A DNA stretch of 64,000 bases from Synaphobranchus kaupii (GCA_029718625.1 CM056380.1:108940348-109004347), one strand, 5' to 3'; positions 25,847 to 36,702 are shown, counted from the stretch's first letter. Numbers and translations: made by a program. The notes: generated by a model not told the origin, from the letters alone.

Positions 25847-25991
25847 CCACCGTGGTTCACCGAGCAAATCAGCAAGTTTACTACACGGGGGTGCTGCAAT
25901 ATTTAGAGAGAAGTCGGTCAGACTGGCGCTTATGACTCCTTAACATAGGCAAATATGATGGGTCTTTAGCTATACAAGGGACGAAACTGGG

Positions 25992-25997
25992 ACCTAC
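25992..25997 (-). other. rarb: rarb exon splice donor (GTAGGT)
   Basis: On the minus strand the exon reads ...GCC CAG T and is followed by GTAGGT, a good match to the GTRRGT donor consensus. The leftover T would be base 1 of a Ser codon, matching the Ser that follows Ala-Gln in known RAR-beta proteins. The phase therefore supports this as the true boundary. Confidence 0.85.
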
Positions 25998-26151
25998 ACT
26001 GGGCGCTTCGGCGATGCTGCCAGTCTCTCTGCGTCAGCCCGCTGAAACGCGCCTTGAGATTCCTCCCCTGCAGCATGCACGAGGGGCTCGCGGAGTACAG
26101 ATCCAGCATCTGTCCCGTGCTCACAGCAAGAACATCCATACAATCAAACAT
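25998..26151 (-). CDS. rarb: Retinoic acid receptor beta, first coding exon (isoform beta-2 A region), partial
   Basis: The exon encodes 51 residues plus one base and starts [17 protein letters not shown]. This is the isoform-specific N-terminus of RAR-beta-2 (mammalian form [14 protein letters not shown]). Further on are [14 protein letters not shown] and WQHR...AQ, all at family positions; the mammalian exon has 52 residues, with one Ser fewer here. RAR-alpha and RAR-gamma start differently, so the paralogue is clear. The product is a nuclear ligand-activated transcription factor that heterodimerises with RXR on retinoic acid response elements. This exon supplies the A region (AF-1). The zinc-finger and ligand-binding exons should lie further left (minus strand, beyond or within 1-25.9 kb) and were not found. 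The start is fixed by homology and by the matching promoter upstream. Substitutions such as QGRNLKAR are lineage differences. No frame damage is seen. Confidence 0.93.
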
Positions 26152-26643
26152 GATCCCTTTTTTGAGACGGTCTGGAAAAAGGGACTTTCCCCTCCCCTTC
26201 CTTTTAGGTCTGTTGGAAAAACGGTCGCAAAAGTGGACTCAACTCCATCAAACTCTTCCCTCGGTTTTGGCACGTGAATCCTCGGTGCTTTCCACGGACT
26301 GGAATCATAAATTATGACAGTCGTCGCTTCTAAAAGCTTGCAATTGATCCAAATTCTCATTTGCCATTTTCCATGCAGTCCCAGATGCAGCGAGGTTAGG
26401 GGGTGTCAACGATTCACCCCATCCGTAACATCCCGGCGTGTTTATCTTAAGAGGTTTTTGCACGTCCCGTCCCGTACGGTTAACTACACGAAGAGACACA
26501 GTCCCGGATCGCTCGCGCTGTATGGAAATATGTTTAAATATTTTATAAATAACACGGTTCGTGTTTTAAAAGCATATCCCTCCTTCAATGACGAATGTGT
26601 TATCCAGCCTCCGCGCCGCTCATTTCCTACTAGTTTTGTCAGA
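26152..26643 (-). promoter_or_regulatory. rarb: rarb2 5' untranslated leader with several upstream ATGs
   Basis: From the expected start site about 25-30 bp below the TATA box to the rarb ATG is about 490 nt, close to the long leader known for mammalian RARB2 mRNA. On the minus strand I see upstream ATGs at 26623 (7 codons), 26575 (10), 26431 and 26422 (very short), 26374 (5), 26367 (about 20), 26360 (79 codons, out of frame and overlapping the rarb start) and 26308/26248 (34 and 14 codons). Multiple upstream ORFs controlling translation are known for mouse RARB2; the same job is inferred here. Confidence 0.75.
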
Positions 26644-26665
26644 AGGAATGAAAGATTGCATTGCC

Positions 26666-26673
26666 TAATATAT
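26666..26673 (-). promoter_or_regulatory. rarb: rarb2 TATA box
   Basis: The minus strand reads CGCATATATTAGGCAA around this site, the same TATA context as the mammalian RARB2 promoter. It lies 5 bp downstream of the DR5 element. Conservation continues into the start-site region (CAATCTTTCATTC at about 26645-26657). Confidence 0.88.
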
Positions 26674-26678
26674 GCGAG

Positions 26679-26695
26679 TGAACTTTCTGTGAACC
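26679..26695 (-). promoter_or_regulatory. rarb: DR5 retinoic acid response element (beta-RARE)
   Basis: On the minus strand: GGTTCA CAGAA AGTTCA, two direct half-sites with a 5-bp spacer. The mammalian beta-RARE has the same half-sites with spacer CCGAA. It sits immediately upstream of the TATA box, as in mammals, which makes rarb2 autoinducible by RAR/RXR with retinoic acid. Confidence 0.93.
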
Positions 26696-26711
26696 CTTCA
26701 CTGGCTGCTAA

Positions 26712-26742
26712 CCTTCAAATGACCCAAAGCGATCTGACATCA
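26712..26742 (-). promoter_or_regulatory. rarb: Conserved upstream rarb2 promoter block with CRE-like site
   Basis: The minus strand carries TGATGTCA (26735-26742), a CRE/AP-1-like word, then TGGGTCATTTGAAGG (26712-26726) and GGTTAGCAGCC (26704-26714). The same words stand in this order upstream of the mammalian beta-RARE. Binding factors are inferred from the word match only. Confidence 0.78.
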
Positions 26743-27751
26743 CGCAGTCCCAGCATTCTCCTACAGCTCAGCAGCGCGTGAGCGCGAGCGAGGCGAGCAA
26801 GAGTATCGCAGTAGCCTAAGCGCGCTCTTCTTTTACCCGGCACGTTTTCTCCTTTAAAAAACGCAACCCAACTGTACTACATTTTTTGGAAACATGTTTA
26901 GCAGTGTATGAATATGTTAGTTGTTTTTTTTCGGTCGCTCCACTCTCAGTGTTAGTTCGCTAGCAAATAACGCAATTACTCTTGTGCATGGAAACTGAGG
27001 TAAACTGGCAACAAAATCGATTAATATAGCCTCTTAACATAAATATCTTGATTTCATTAAGCTAATGTAGAAATCTTTGCCTATACAATTAAGCTACAGC
27101 CGTTATAGCCAATTACAAACTTAACAAATAAAGCTAACCCATTATAGGCTACAGGCACTAATGCATGTTTTGAAACTCACAAGTAAATGAGTAAATTACA
27201 TGTTTTAGTCCGTGGACACAACACGTAGGTTACTAAATCCCCCTTAAGTAAAACTGACGTGGCTTTTTAATTGTATATATGTTTTTATATACGGGCCGTT
27301 TAAAAGTCTTGAAGCAGTATGAAGAGTTATTTTCTTTTGTTTGCGCATGCACAAACATAACAGTGCCAAGCTTGCCTTTGCCGCCCAATGTGTATTAGTC
27401 ATTTTATGGGGACTGCCCGTGCCTGACGAAACGACAACAGTTTGTACCAGACAGTTCATGGAAAGGCTGGTTATATTAAAGGCCGCGTGACAGAACTGAC
27501 CCCACCCCCGTGTTACCGACTGTGAAATAGCGGCAATTAAAGTGCCAATTATAATCAGAAATACAATTATGATAACATACATTTTGTTCCTTGGTTGATT
27601 TCCATAGAATTTAAGCTGCAGTCTGTATGAAAATGCAGAGTCATCTATTTACTTCACGTGTTAGTAATTGTATAAGAGGAGGTGCATGGTACAAGGGTTT
27701 TCTGTGAGTTTGTTTTGGTTGGGTTACTTATGTCATTGGAATACTAAGAGT
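26743..27751. other. rarb 5' flank, repeat-free
   Basis: GC-rich just above the promoter (GCGCGTGAGCGCGAGCGAGG near 26775-26794), then A/T-rich. No further exon or element recognised. Confidence 0.5.
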
Positions 27752-28325
27752 CTGGCTATGTTGAACTTACAGAACTATGAGCCTGACCAGGTTAACCCTA
27801 CAGTACTATGAGCCTGACCAGGTTAACCTTACAGTACTATGAGCCTGACCAGATTAACCTTACAGTACTATGAGCCTGACCAGGTTAACCTTACAGTACT
27901 ATGAGCCTGACCAGGTTAACCTTACAGTACTATGAGCATGACCAGGTTAACCTTACAGTACTATGAGCATGACCAGGTTAACCTTACAGTACTATGAGCC
28001 TGACCAGGTTAACCCTACAGTACTATGAGCCTGACCAGGTTAACCTTACAGTACTATGAGCATGACCAGGTTAACCTTACAGTACTATGAGCCTGACCAG
28101 GTTAACCTTACAGAACTATGAGCCTGACCAGGTTAACCTTACAGTACTATGAGCCTGATCAGGTTAACCTTACAGTACTATGAGCCTGACCAGGTTAACC
28201 TTACAGTACTATGAGCATGACCAGGTTAACCTTACAGTACTATGAGCCTGACCAGGTTAACCTTACAGTACTATGAGCCTGACCAGGTTAACCTTACAGT
28301 ACTATGAGCGTGACCAGGTTAACCA
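27752..28325. repeat. 31-bp minisatellite
   Basis: About 18 highly similar units containing TGAGCCTGACCAGGTTAACC followed by TTACAGTACTA. Confidence 0.96.
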
Positions 28326-29042
28326 GATTGTGCCAGTGTGCGCTGTGGCTCGCAGTCCAGCAGGGGGCGCTTCATTGGCCTTACATTCTCAGAAAAAAAT
28401 GGTTCTTTGGCCCGTCTTTGTTGGGGAACCCATTTTAGTTTTCTTATACAACCTTCTATGGTAGGTGTGAAAAGTGTGAAAGCTCCCAGATAGAAACATT
28501 TTGCCCAACAATGATGATAATGAGCTAGATGGGGTTCCTCTGTAGAATCCTCTGAGAGTGTAGTGTTACCCAGGGAGGAGGAGGGGGGTGGTTGGCTTGA
28601 GGCTTGATAGGACTGTCTTCCTCTCACCTGAAACAGTGTGAGCCAACAGCCCCCCCCCCCCCGCCCCCAAATCAGAAGGCAATGATTGGTTTAATTCAGT
28701 GATGTGCTGTAAAGCTGTGGTGGATTTGCCCGTTTTTGGTGTCGGGAATCGTCGTTCTCCCGTCAGTGCCGAAAAGCTGTCGACGCCCTTTCGCTGGTGT
28801 CGAGATGCTGATGGCAAAAACTCCACGGGCAAAGTTTTCGGTTTCAGTCAAAATTCAAAAGGTCTGCTTCCTCACTATGCCACATACAGCGAATGGCTTA
28901 AATATTGAATATAAATATGCAGTGCTGTCTAGTATTTGGACAGTGACACCAATTTTGTTGTTCTGGCTCTGTACGTCTGCACATTGGATTTGAAATGGAA
29001 GAGTGACAATGAAGTTAAAGTGCAGACTTTCAGCTTTAATTT
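28326..29042. other. Unique sequence, no gene seen
   Basis: Contains a C-run near 28650-28668. Short frames on both strands lack recognisable domains. Confidence 0.5.
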
Positions 29043-30251
29043 GTTCCAGTGTGTGGATGGGCCCCACAGTCTGGTATCTGTTAAGGCTCTGTTCCAGTGT
29101 GTGGATGGGCCCCATGGTCTGGTATCTGTTAAGGCACTGTTCCAGTGTGTGGATGGGCCCCACAGTCTGGTATCTGTTAAGGCTCTGTTCCAGTGTGTGG
29201 ATGGGCCCCACAGTCTGGTATATGTTAAGGCACTGTTCTAGTGTGTGGATGGGGCCCACAGTCTGGTATCTGTTAAGGCTCTGTTCTAGTGTGTGGATGG
29301 GCCCCATGGTCTAGTATCTGTTAAGGCTCTGTTCCAGTGTGTGGATGGGCCCCACAGTCTGGTATCTGTTAAGGCTCTGTTCTAGTGTGTGGATGGGCCC
29401 CATGGTCTAGTATCTGTTAAGGCTCTGTTCCAGTGTGTGGATGGGCCCCACAGTCTGGTATCTGTTAAGGCTCTGTTCCAGTGTGTGGATGGGCCCCACA
29501 GTCTGGTATATGTTAAGGCTCTGTTCCAGTGTGTGGATGGGCCCCATGGTCTGGTATCTGTAAGGCACTGTTCCAGTGTGTGAATGGGCCCCACAGTCTG
29601 GTATCTGTTAAGGCTCTGTTCTAGTGTGTGGATGGGGCCCACAGTCTGGTATCTGTTAAGGCTCTGTTCTAGTGTGTGGATGGGCCCCATGGTCTGGTAT
29701 CTGTAAGGCACTGTTCCAGTGTGTGAATGGGCCCCACAGTCTGGTATCTGTTAAGGCTCTGTTCTAGTGTGTGGATGGGCCCCATGGTCTGGTATCTGTA
29801 AGGCACTGTTCCAGTGTGTGGATGGGCTCCACAGTCTGGTATCTGTTAAGGCTCTGTTCCAGTGTGTGGATGGGCCCCACAGTCTGGTATCTGTAAGGCT
29901 CTGTTCCAGTGTGTGTATGGGCCCCACAGTCTGGTATCTGTTAAGGCTCTGTTCTAGTGTGTGGATGGGCCCCATAGTCTGGTATCTGTTAAGGCTCTGT
30001 TCCAGTGTGTGGATGGGCCCCACAGTCTGGTATCTGTTAAGGCTCTGTTCCAGTGTGTGGATGGGCCCCACAGTCTGGTATCTGTAAGGCACTGTTCCAG
30101 TGTGTGGATGGGCCCCACAGTCTGGTATCTGTTAAGGCTCTGTTCTAGTGTGTGGATGGGCCCCATGGTCTGGTATCTGTTAAGGCACTGTTCCAGTGTG
30201 TGGATGGGCTCCACAGTCTGGTATCTGTTAAGGCTCTGTTCCAGTGTGTGG
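29043..30251. repeat. 48-bp minisatellite, locus 1
   Basis: About 25 units containing GTTCCAGTGTGTGGATGGGC, CCCACAGTCTGGTATCTG and TTAAGGCTCT. A few units lack TT (47/46 bp), which breaks reading frames. The same unit forms a second array at 42903-43476 on the same strand. Confidence 0.96.
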
Positions 30252-31032
30252 AGTTTTGTCTTTTTACTTTTCTTGGTTCCTTCTGGACTTTTGTTTTCTT
30301 TTCTTTCCCTCATTTTCTTTTTCTCTCGTTTTTTCTAGTACATAAAGAAATGATTTTCTCTTTTGAAAATTCCCTCTAATTCTTTAAAATTAATTTTCCT
30401 TGTTCTTACATTTTTTTTGCTTGTTCTTTCTTTCAGCTCATTTTCGACATTCCTTCTCTCCTTCGTTCTTTCTCTCGCTCTCTCTCTCTCTCTCTCTTTC
30501 ACTCCCTCTTTTTATATCCTTCATGGTTGATGACTTTATTTTCTTTTTCTTTTGTGGGTTTTTTTGGTTGTTGTTGTACAGGACCTGAGGTGGTGAGAGC
30601 TATAATGGAAATAAGGGGAAGGGTGTCACAGGAAGACCGCAGGAAACATATTTGCTGTTGACGGGCTCGGTCGGCAGTTTGGGGACTAGGCCCCGCCCCC
30701 TTTCCCACTGTGTGAAGAGGCCGTTCTCTCAGCCCAGCGGAGGAAAAAGAACAATCATTTCCATTTCTGCTTCTTTGTCTCCCTCGCATTTTAAAGTATG
30801 ACGCGCCCTTTTTCTCCACAATAGCGCAGTCACGATCAAACAAAACTCTCGGCTGAACTTCTCATGTTGGCTACGTGGAACTCCTTATTGGGAGAGGGGC
30901 ATGTATTGCATCAGATACGCAGCGCTTTTTAATTAAAAATTTAATTCATAAAATTTTATGAAGTTGGGGACAGTTTGCATGTCGGATCTTTAATCTGATT
31001 GGTTGTCCCGCTTTGGCAGAGCCGGAGGGTTG
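30252..31032. other. Pyrimidine-rich then unique sequence, no gene seen
   Basis: 30255-30560 is rich in TTTTCTTT and includes (CT)n at 30471-30500. The rest is unassigned. Confidence 0.55.
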
Positions 31033-31115
31033 CATGGGGCCCCTGGCTGTAATTCAAACAGGGGCCCCTGGCTGTAATTCAAACAGGGGCCCCTGGCTGT
31101 AATTCAAACAGGGGC
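31033..31115. repeat. 25-bp direct repeat, about 3 copies
   Basis: Three consecutive copies of GGGGCCCCTGGCTGTAATTC plus AAACA, then a partial copy ending GGGGCCC. Confidence 0.92.
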
Positions 31116-31810
31116 CCTTCCATCAAAATGATTACTAGTGTAAGTAAACTATTGAATTGAATTGTAATTATATTTGAACTAACATGGCATATTGGCTGAC
31201 AGTACATTTGTTGAAAGGAATGAGCATAAAAAGTGTTTCTTTCATCCCGGCTCTTCCTACATGTCGATTTTCAGGCATTCAGGCAAACTTTTGCACACTG
31301 TAGCATCAAATAAGATCTCAGTACAAGGTCTAGTTATCCCACACACACCGCTTTGCTGACAGTCAACATCCCTCCCTCCTCATCTGGTCTATCTAGGTAT
31401 GACATTTATTTTACACACAAACAATTGTTTTTTTCTGTTAGCTAATTTTGGGGGCCCCCAATATTTAGGGCTTCAGCCCAGTCAGTCCCCCCCCCCCCTT
31501 AATTTGCCACTGCGCTTCGGGGGTCGAAGGTCGATGTTGCCGGACTCGCCGCCCGAAAAATTATCTTCTTGTCGGAGGCGGCGTGGCTTCACCGTTGGGC
31601 ATATATTGCACATATATTGCACAGGGTGCCTTCGGGTCTCACTTGTGCCGCACAACTTGTGTCATTTTCTGTCTCTTTAGGCAGTTATTGCCAGTGGCGG
31701 TGTTATACCACAAAGTGAACGTACTTGCTAAAAATTTTATTTAATGGTTTTTCGCTGACACAGAGAGATATTATTGGGTGTTATGCGCTCACATGAGGAT
31801 GTGTTACACA
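31116..31810. other. Unique sequence, no gene seen
   Basis: Contains GGGGGCCCCC and C-run patches (31449-31499). Possibly the end of an unidentified transposon, but no ends could be paired. Confidence 0.4.
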
Positions 31811-32889
31811 CATTGCACAACTGAGATTATTAAGAAATTGACCATATTTAGAGATTGCTTAACAAGCTAACTAAAGTTAGCTAGTAATAGCTAAGATATG
31901 GGCATATAGGGTCGATGTGGCTCACTGATGTCAGTCTTTTTGCAATTGAAATTGGCTTATCTACGTTAGCTATCTGGTTAGCTAGCTTGTTGTTTTTTTG
32001 ACTTGTTGCTTTAGCTTTAGATAGTATGATAGTATGCTAGTATGATAGTATGATAGTATGCTAGTATGATAGTATGATAGTATGCTAGTATGATAGTATG
32101 ATAGTATGCTAGTATGCTAGTATGATAGTATGCTAGTATGCTAGTATGATAGTATGCTAGTATGATAGTATGCTAGTATGATAGTATGATAGCATGATAG
32201 TATGATAGTATGATAGTATGCTAGTATGCTAGTATGCTAGTATGATAGTATGCTAGTATGATAGTATGCTAGTATGCTAGTATGATAGTATGCTAGTATG
32301 CTAGTATGATAGTATGATAGTATGCTAGTATGATAGTATGCTAGTATGATAGTATGATAGTATGCTAGTATGATAGTATGATAGTATGCTAGTATGATAG
32401 TATGATAGTATGCTAGTATGATAGTATGATAGTATGCTAGTATGCTAGTATGCTAGTATGATAGTATGCTAGTATGATAGTATGATAGTATGCTAGTATG
32501 ATAGTATGATAGTATGGTACTATGCTAGTATGATAGTATGATAGTATGCTAGTATGATAGTATGCTAGTATGATAGTATGCTAGTATGATAGTATGATAG
32601 TATGCTAGTATGATAGTATGCTAGTATGATAGTATGATAGTATGCTAGTATGATAGTATGCTAGTATGCGTGCACTGCAGTCATAAATTATAAACTAGGG
32701 TGGAAAAGGAATGCATCCCAAGAAAACTAGCTAGCTAATATATTTAAGTTATCGAAACGGAAGACTGCGAAGATAAGCTAACAATACATATTATTCAGGT
32801 CATACCAATGTCCGTAGCTAACGTTAGTTAGCTCGTTAAGCGATTTCTAAATCTTGTCAATTTCTTAATAATCTCAATTGTACAATGTG
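31811..32889. mobile_element. Inverted-repeat element containing an 8-bp satellite
   Basis: Arms at 31811-31893 and 32814-32889 are inverted copies (CTGAGATTATTAAGAAATTG on the left; its inverse on the right; inner part GCTAACTAAAGTTAGCTA). About 920 bp lies between them, mostly the tandem octamer. No coding capacity. It is probably a non-autonomous DNA element whose interior was overrun by a microsatellite; no target duplication was identified. Confidence 0.6.
32022..32668. repeat. 8-bp satellite (AGTATGAT / AGTATGCT)
   Basis: About 80 octamers of two types mixed irregularly. The dyad-prone word CTAGTATG recurs throughout. It is located inside the inverted-repeat element. Confidence 0.97.
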
Positions 32890-33512
32890 CTGGTTAGCTA
32901 AGATATGCATAGGGGAGCGCAAACCTTGGCCCGCTCACCTCCTCGAGCAAAGCCTTGTGCTCCGTGGCCATAACAGGAACAGATTGCCCAGAATGCCTTG
33001 CAGGTTTGGATTGGGAGCACTGAAAGGTCTTCCTGCTCAGGGGTTCATACAAAGAACCCACGCCCCCCCCCCCCAAACACCCACATCATCCCCAACCCCT
33101 CCAAACCTTTTTTCGGGGGCAATTTCCTCTCTCTCTCTCGCCCTCTCCCTCTGTCTCTCTCTCTCTTCTGCTCTTCAATCTCTGCCATACTCTCTCAATT
33201 TAAATTCTTAATTGGCAGGAGATATTTTACACAAAGACCATTTGACCCCAAGCGTATTGTTTGTAGATATTCTCTCTCTCACTAATCCCCCGAATGAATG
33301 CATTTACTTATTATTTTAAGAACATTTTATGAATAATTGATTAAAATAAACAACAGTAAAGCTATAAAAAATAAGTATAGTTTTAACAATAATAACAATT
33401 TAAGTTGCTCTCTCCGCTGTTAGGGTACAATATCACATACTGGGCGGCAAGAGGTGCTGTCAGTCCGGGCGTTATGTTTTTAAGTGTAGTCATAACAGAG
33501 GTCCTTACAGAG
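32890..33512. other. Unique sequence with C-run and (CT)n, no gene seen
   Basis: C-run at 33064-33075 and a TCTC-rich stretch at 33126-33170. No exon was found. Confidence 0.5.
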
Positions 33513-34199
33513 GTCCTTACAGAGAGGGAGATAGAGAGAGAGGGAAAAAGAGAGAGAGAGATAGAGCGGGGAAAAAGAGAGAGAGAGAGACAGGGAAAAA
33601 GAAGGGGAGATAGAGTGAGAGGGAAAAAGAGAGGGAGATAGAGAGAGGGAAAAAGAGAGAGGGAGATAGATAGGGGAAAAGAGAGATAGAGAGAAAGATA
33701 GAGAGAGGGGAAAAGAGAGGGAGATAGATAGAGAGGGAAAAAGAGAGAGAGATAGACAGGGAAAAAGAAGGGGAGATAGAGTGAGAGGGAAAAAGAGAGG
33801 GAGATAGATAGGGGAAAAGAGAGATAGAGAGAAAGATAGAGAGAGAGGGGAAAAGAGAGGGAGATAGATAGAGAGGGAAAAAGAGAGAGAGAGATAGAGC
33901 GGGGAAAAAGAGAGAGAGAGAGACAGGGAAAAAGAAGGGGAGATAGAGTGAGAGGGAAAAAGAGAGGGAGATAGAGAGAGGGAAAAAGAGAGAGGGAGAT
34001 AGATAGGGGAAAAGAGAGATAGAGAGAAAGATAGAGAGAGGGGAAAAGAGAGGGAGATAGATAGAGAGGGAAAAAGAGAGAGAGATAGACAGGGAAAAAG
34101 AAGGGGAGATAGAGTGAGAGGGAAAAAGAGAGGGAGATAGAGAGGGGAAAAGAGAGGGAGATAGATAGAGAGGGAAAAAGAGAGAGATATAGAAAAGAG
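33513..34199. repeat. Polypurine array (GAGAGAGGGAAAAAGAGAGG type)
   Basis: Nearly 700 bp of almost pure purine on the plus strand, built from AGAGAGGGAAAAAGAGAG and GGGAGATAGATAGGGG words. A segment of about 355 bp appears twice (starting about 33525 and about 33880). The Ser/Leu-rich minus-strand frames are artefacts. Confidence 0.93.
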
Positions 34200-34859
34200 A
34201 CCATACAGTTGCTGTGACAATTACACAAAGTTTGGCAGTATGTATTTGGTAATATATTATGTATCGTTATATGTTGATGAAATAAAGCATTTAAGTTGAA
34301 ATTCAGAGTGAGAGAAGTGGAGAGAGGGAGGGAGGGAGGGAGAGAGGGAGAGAGAGAGAGAGGGAGGGAGGGAGGGAGGGAGGGAGGAGGAGGCATGTAT
34401 ATCTGGCATTAGATCGGCCCCCTGGCTATCTCTCGCTCTCTCTCTAAAGGCGTACTTTGGCAGCTGATATTCACGCTAGCGTCCCTGTTCTTCCAGATCG
34501 CACGTGTTTTTATGTTGGTTTTTTTCCCACACAGATGAGCGATTCGTGCCCCTGAAGGTCGGGTGTGTGTGTAATTATATGACACAGATGCTGTAAACAA
34601 TGTGGATCTGATGGGGGTTTCCGCCCTGCCGTGACCCCACGACCCCGAGCACACAGGCCCTTCACTGTTCTCCTGACCGCGACCAATCACGGGAGAGACG
34701 GCACAAAGTCAGACCGTCTGTGGGAATGGAGCGCCGGGTTATGAAATGACTCCGCTTCACATGGGCTACCCGCCGTCTACATGACTGCTCCGGCCAAACG
34801 CTTTCCTAAGTTTATAGGGTCACGGTTATCTCAAGAACCGGTGTGTGTGTTTGCATATA
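34200..34859. other. Unique sequence with (GGGA)n, no gene seen
   Basis: A GGGAGGGA/GAGA tract lies at 34310-34392. The remaining bases show no recognisable gene. Confidence 0.55.
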
Positions 34860-36478
34860 CAGTCAAGCCGGAAAGTCTCCCCACCCCTTTCACCTTCTCC
34901 ACGTTTTATTACGTTACAGAGTTATACTACAATAGATTGAGTTCATTTTTTGCCTCAAACATCTACACACAATAGCCAATAATGACGAAGTGAAAACAGG
35001 TTTTTAGAAAATATGCAATTTTATTTTACTGACAAAAATAGGTTATTTAGGGGTTACATATCTGTACACACCCTTAGCCTAATACTTGGTTGCTGCACCT
35101 TTGGCAGCGATTACAGCTTCAAGGCATCTTGGGAAAGAAGCTACGAGCTTGGCACACTTGTTTCTGGACATTTTTGCCCATTCCTCTTGGCATATCCTTG
35201 CAAGCTCCATCAGGTTGGATGTGGAGCGTCGGTACACAGCCATTTTCAGCTCTTTCCACAGATGTTCAATTGGATTCAGGTCTGGGCTCTGGCTGGGCCA
35301 CTCAAGGACATGCACAGACTTTCTCCGAAGCCACTCCTTTGTTCTCTTGGCTGTGTGCTTCGGGTCGTTGTCATGTTGGAAGGTAAACCTTCGCCCCAGT
35401 CTGAGGTCCAGAGCGCTCTGGAGCAGGTTTTCTTCAAGGATCTCGGTGTACTTAGCTGCATTCATCTTTCCCTCTATCAGGACTAGTCGCCCCGTTCCCG
35501 CTGCTGAAAAACATCCCCACATCATGATGCTGCCACCGCCATGCTTCACTGTAGGGATGGTATTAGCCAGGTGATGAGCGGTGCCTGGTTTCCTCCAGAT
35601 GTGACGCTTGATATTCAGGCCAAAAAGTTCCATTTTGGTTTCATCAGACCAGAGAATCTTGATTCTCATGGTTTGAGAGTCCTCTAGGTGCCTTTTGGCA
35701 AACTCCAAGCGGGCTGTGATGTGCCTTTTACTAAGGAGGGTCTTCCGTCTGGCCACTACCATAAAGGCCTGATTGGTGGAGTGCTGCCTGGATGGTTGAT
35801 CTTCTGAAAGGTTCTCCCATCTCCACAAGGATACGCTGGAGCTCTGTCAGAGTGACCCTCGGGTTCCTGCTCACCTCCCTGGCCAAGGCCCGTCTTCCCC
35901 GATTGCTCAGTTTGGCCGGGCGGCCAGGTCTAGGAAGATTCTTGGTGGTTCCAAACTTCTTCCATTTACGAATGATGGTGGCCACTGTGCTCTTTGGGAC
36001 CTGTAAAACTGCAGAGATTTTTCTGTACCCTTCTCCAGATCTATGCCTTGACACAATCCTGTTTCTGAGGTCTGCAGATAATTCCTTTGACCCCATGGCT
36101 TGGAGTTTGCTCTGACATGCACTGTCAACTGTGGGACCTTATATAGGCAGGTGTTGGCAATCCCCAATCATGTCCAATCAATTGAATTTATCACAGGTGG
36201 ACTCCAATTCAGTTGTAGAAACATCTCAAGCAATATCAGTGGAAACAAAATGCACCTCAGCTCACTTTTGGGTGTCATATCAAAGGGTGTGCACACTTGT
36301 GTACATATGATATTTTACATTTAGATTTTTTATCAATTAGCACAAATGTCTAAAAACCTGTTTTCACTTTGTCATTATGGGCTATTTTGTGTAGAATTTT
36401 GAGACAAAAAATGAACTCAATCTATTGTAGAATATGTCTGTAACGTAGTAAAACATGGAGAAGGTGAAAGGGGTGGGA
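34860..36478 (-). mobile_element. Tc1/mariner transposon, one end truncated (copy B)
   Basis: Same family as 2539-4175, in inverse orientation. The plus-strand left end is intact (CAGTCAAGCCGGAAAGTCTC from 34860, with TA at 34858-34859). The other inverted terminus stops at about 36478 after GAAAGGGGTGGG and lacks the outermost 25 or so bp and the TA, so this copy cannot be excised normally. Internal sequence is close to copy A. Confidence 0.93.
35079..36096 (-). pseudogene. Tc1-like transposase, one frameshift
   Basis: Begins at ATG 36096 (MGSKELSADLRNRI) with the paired HTH and GRPAKLS hook, then the DDE domain: [16 protein letters not shown] and [11 protein letters not shown]. It ends KGAATKY at 35079. 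The only frame break I see is near 35751-35763, where two bases are missing after GLYG, exactly as in copy A. Apart from that lesion the catalytic residues and full C-terminus are kept. Nothing here makes an active product as it stands. Confidence 0.9.
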
Positions 36479-36702
36479 TATGTACTTACAGAGTGCTGCA
36501 TCTTTCCTCCGCATCAAGAGCTGTTTTAACCGTCCCGCGTAAGGTAGTGTCGTTTTTAAGCGTACTGGCCGCTGTTTGCGTGATTTTAATTAGACCTAGT
36601 TGAACGCTGATCACATTATCTACATTGGTAGTTTGTGCTTGTTCCGCGATTGGCTGTTAGATTGTTAGATTGTTAGATTGAACGCTGATCATATTATTTG
36701 CT

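Noticed and set aside
26305..26781. Plus-strand 155-codon frame over the rarb promoter
   Set aside because: It covers the DR5, TATA and leader of the minus-strand gene and shows no protein signature.
33383..34396. Ser/Leu-rich minus-strand frames of 246-337 codons
   Set aside because: Reverse complement of the polypurine tract.
34781..35574. Plus-strand frames across Tc1 copy B
   Set aside because: Antisense shadows of the minus-strand transposase.
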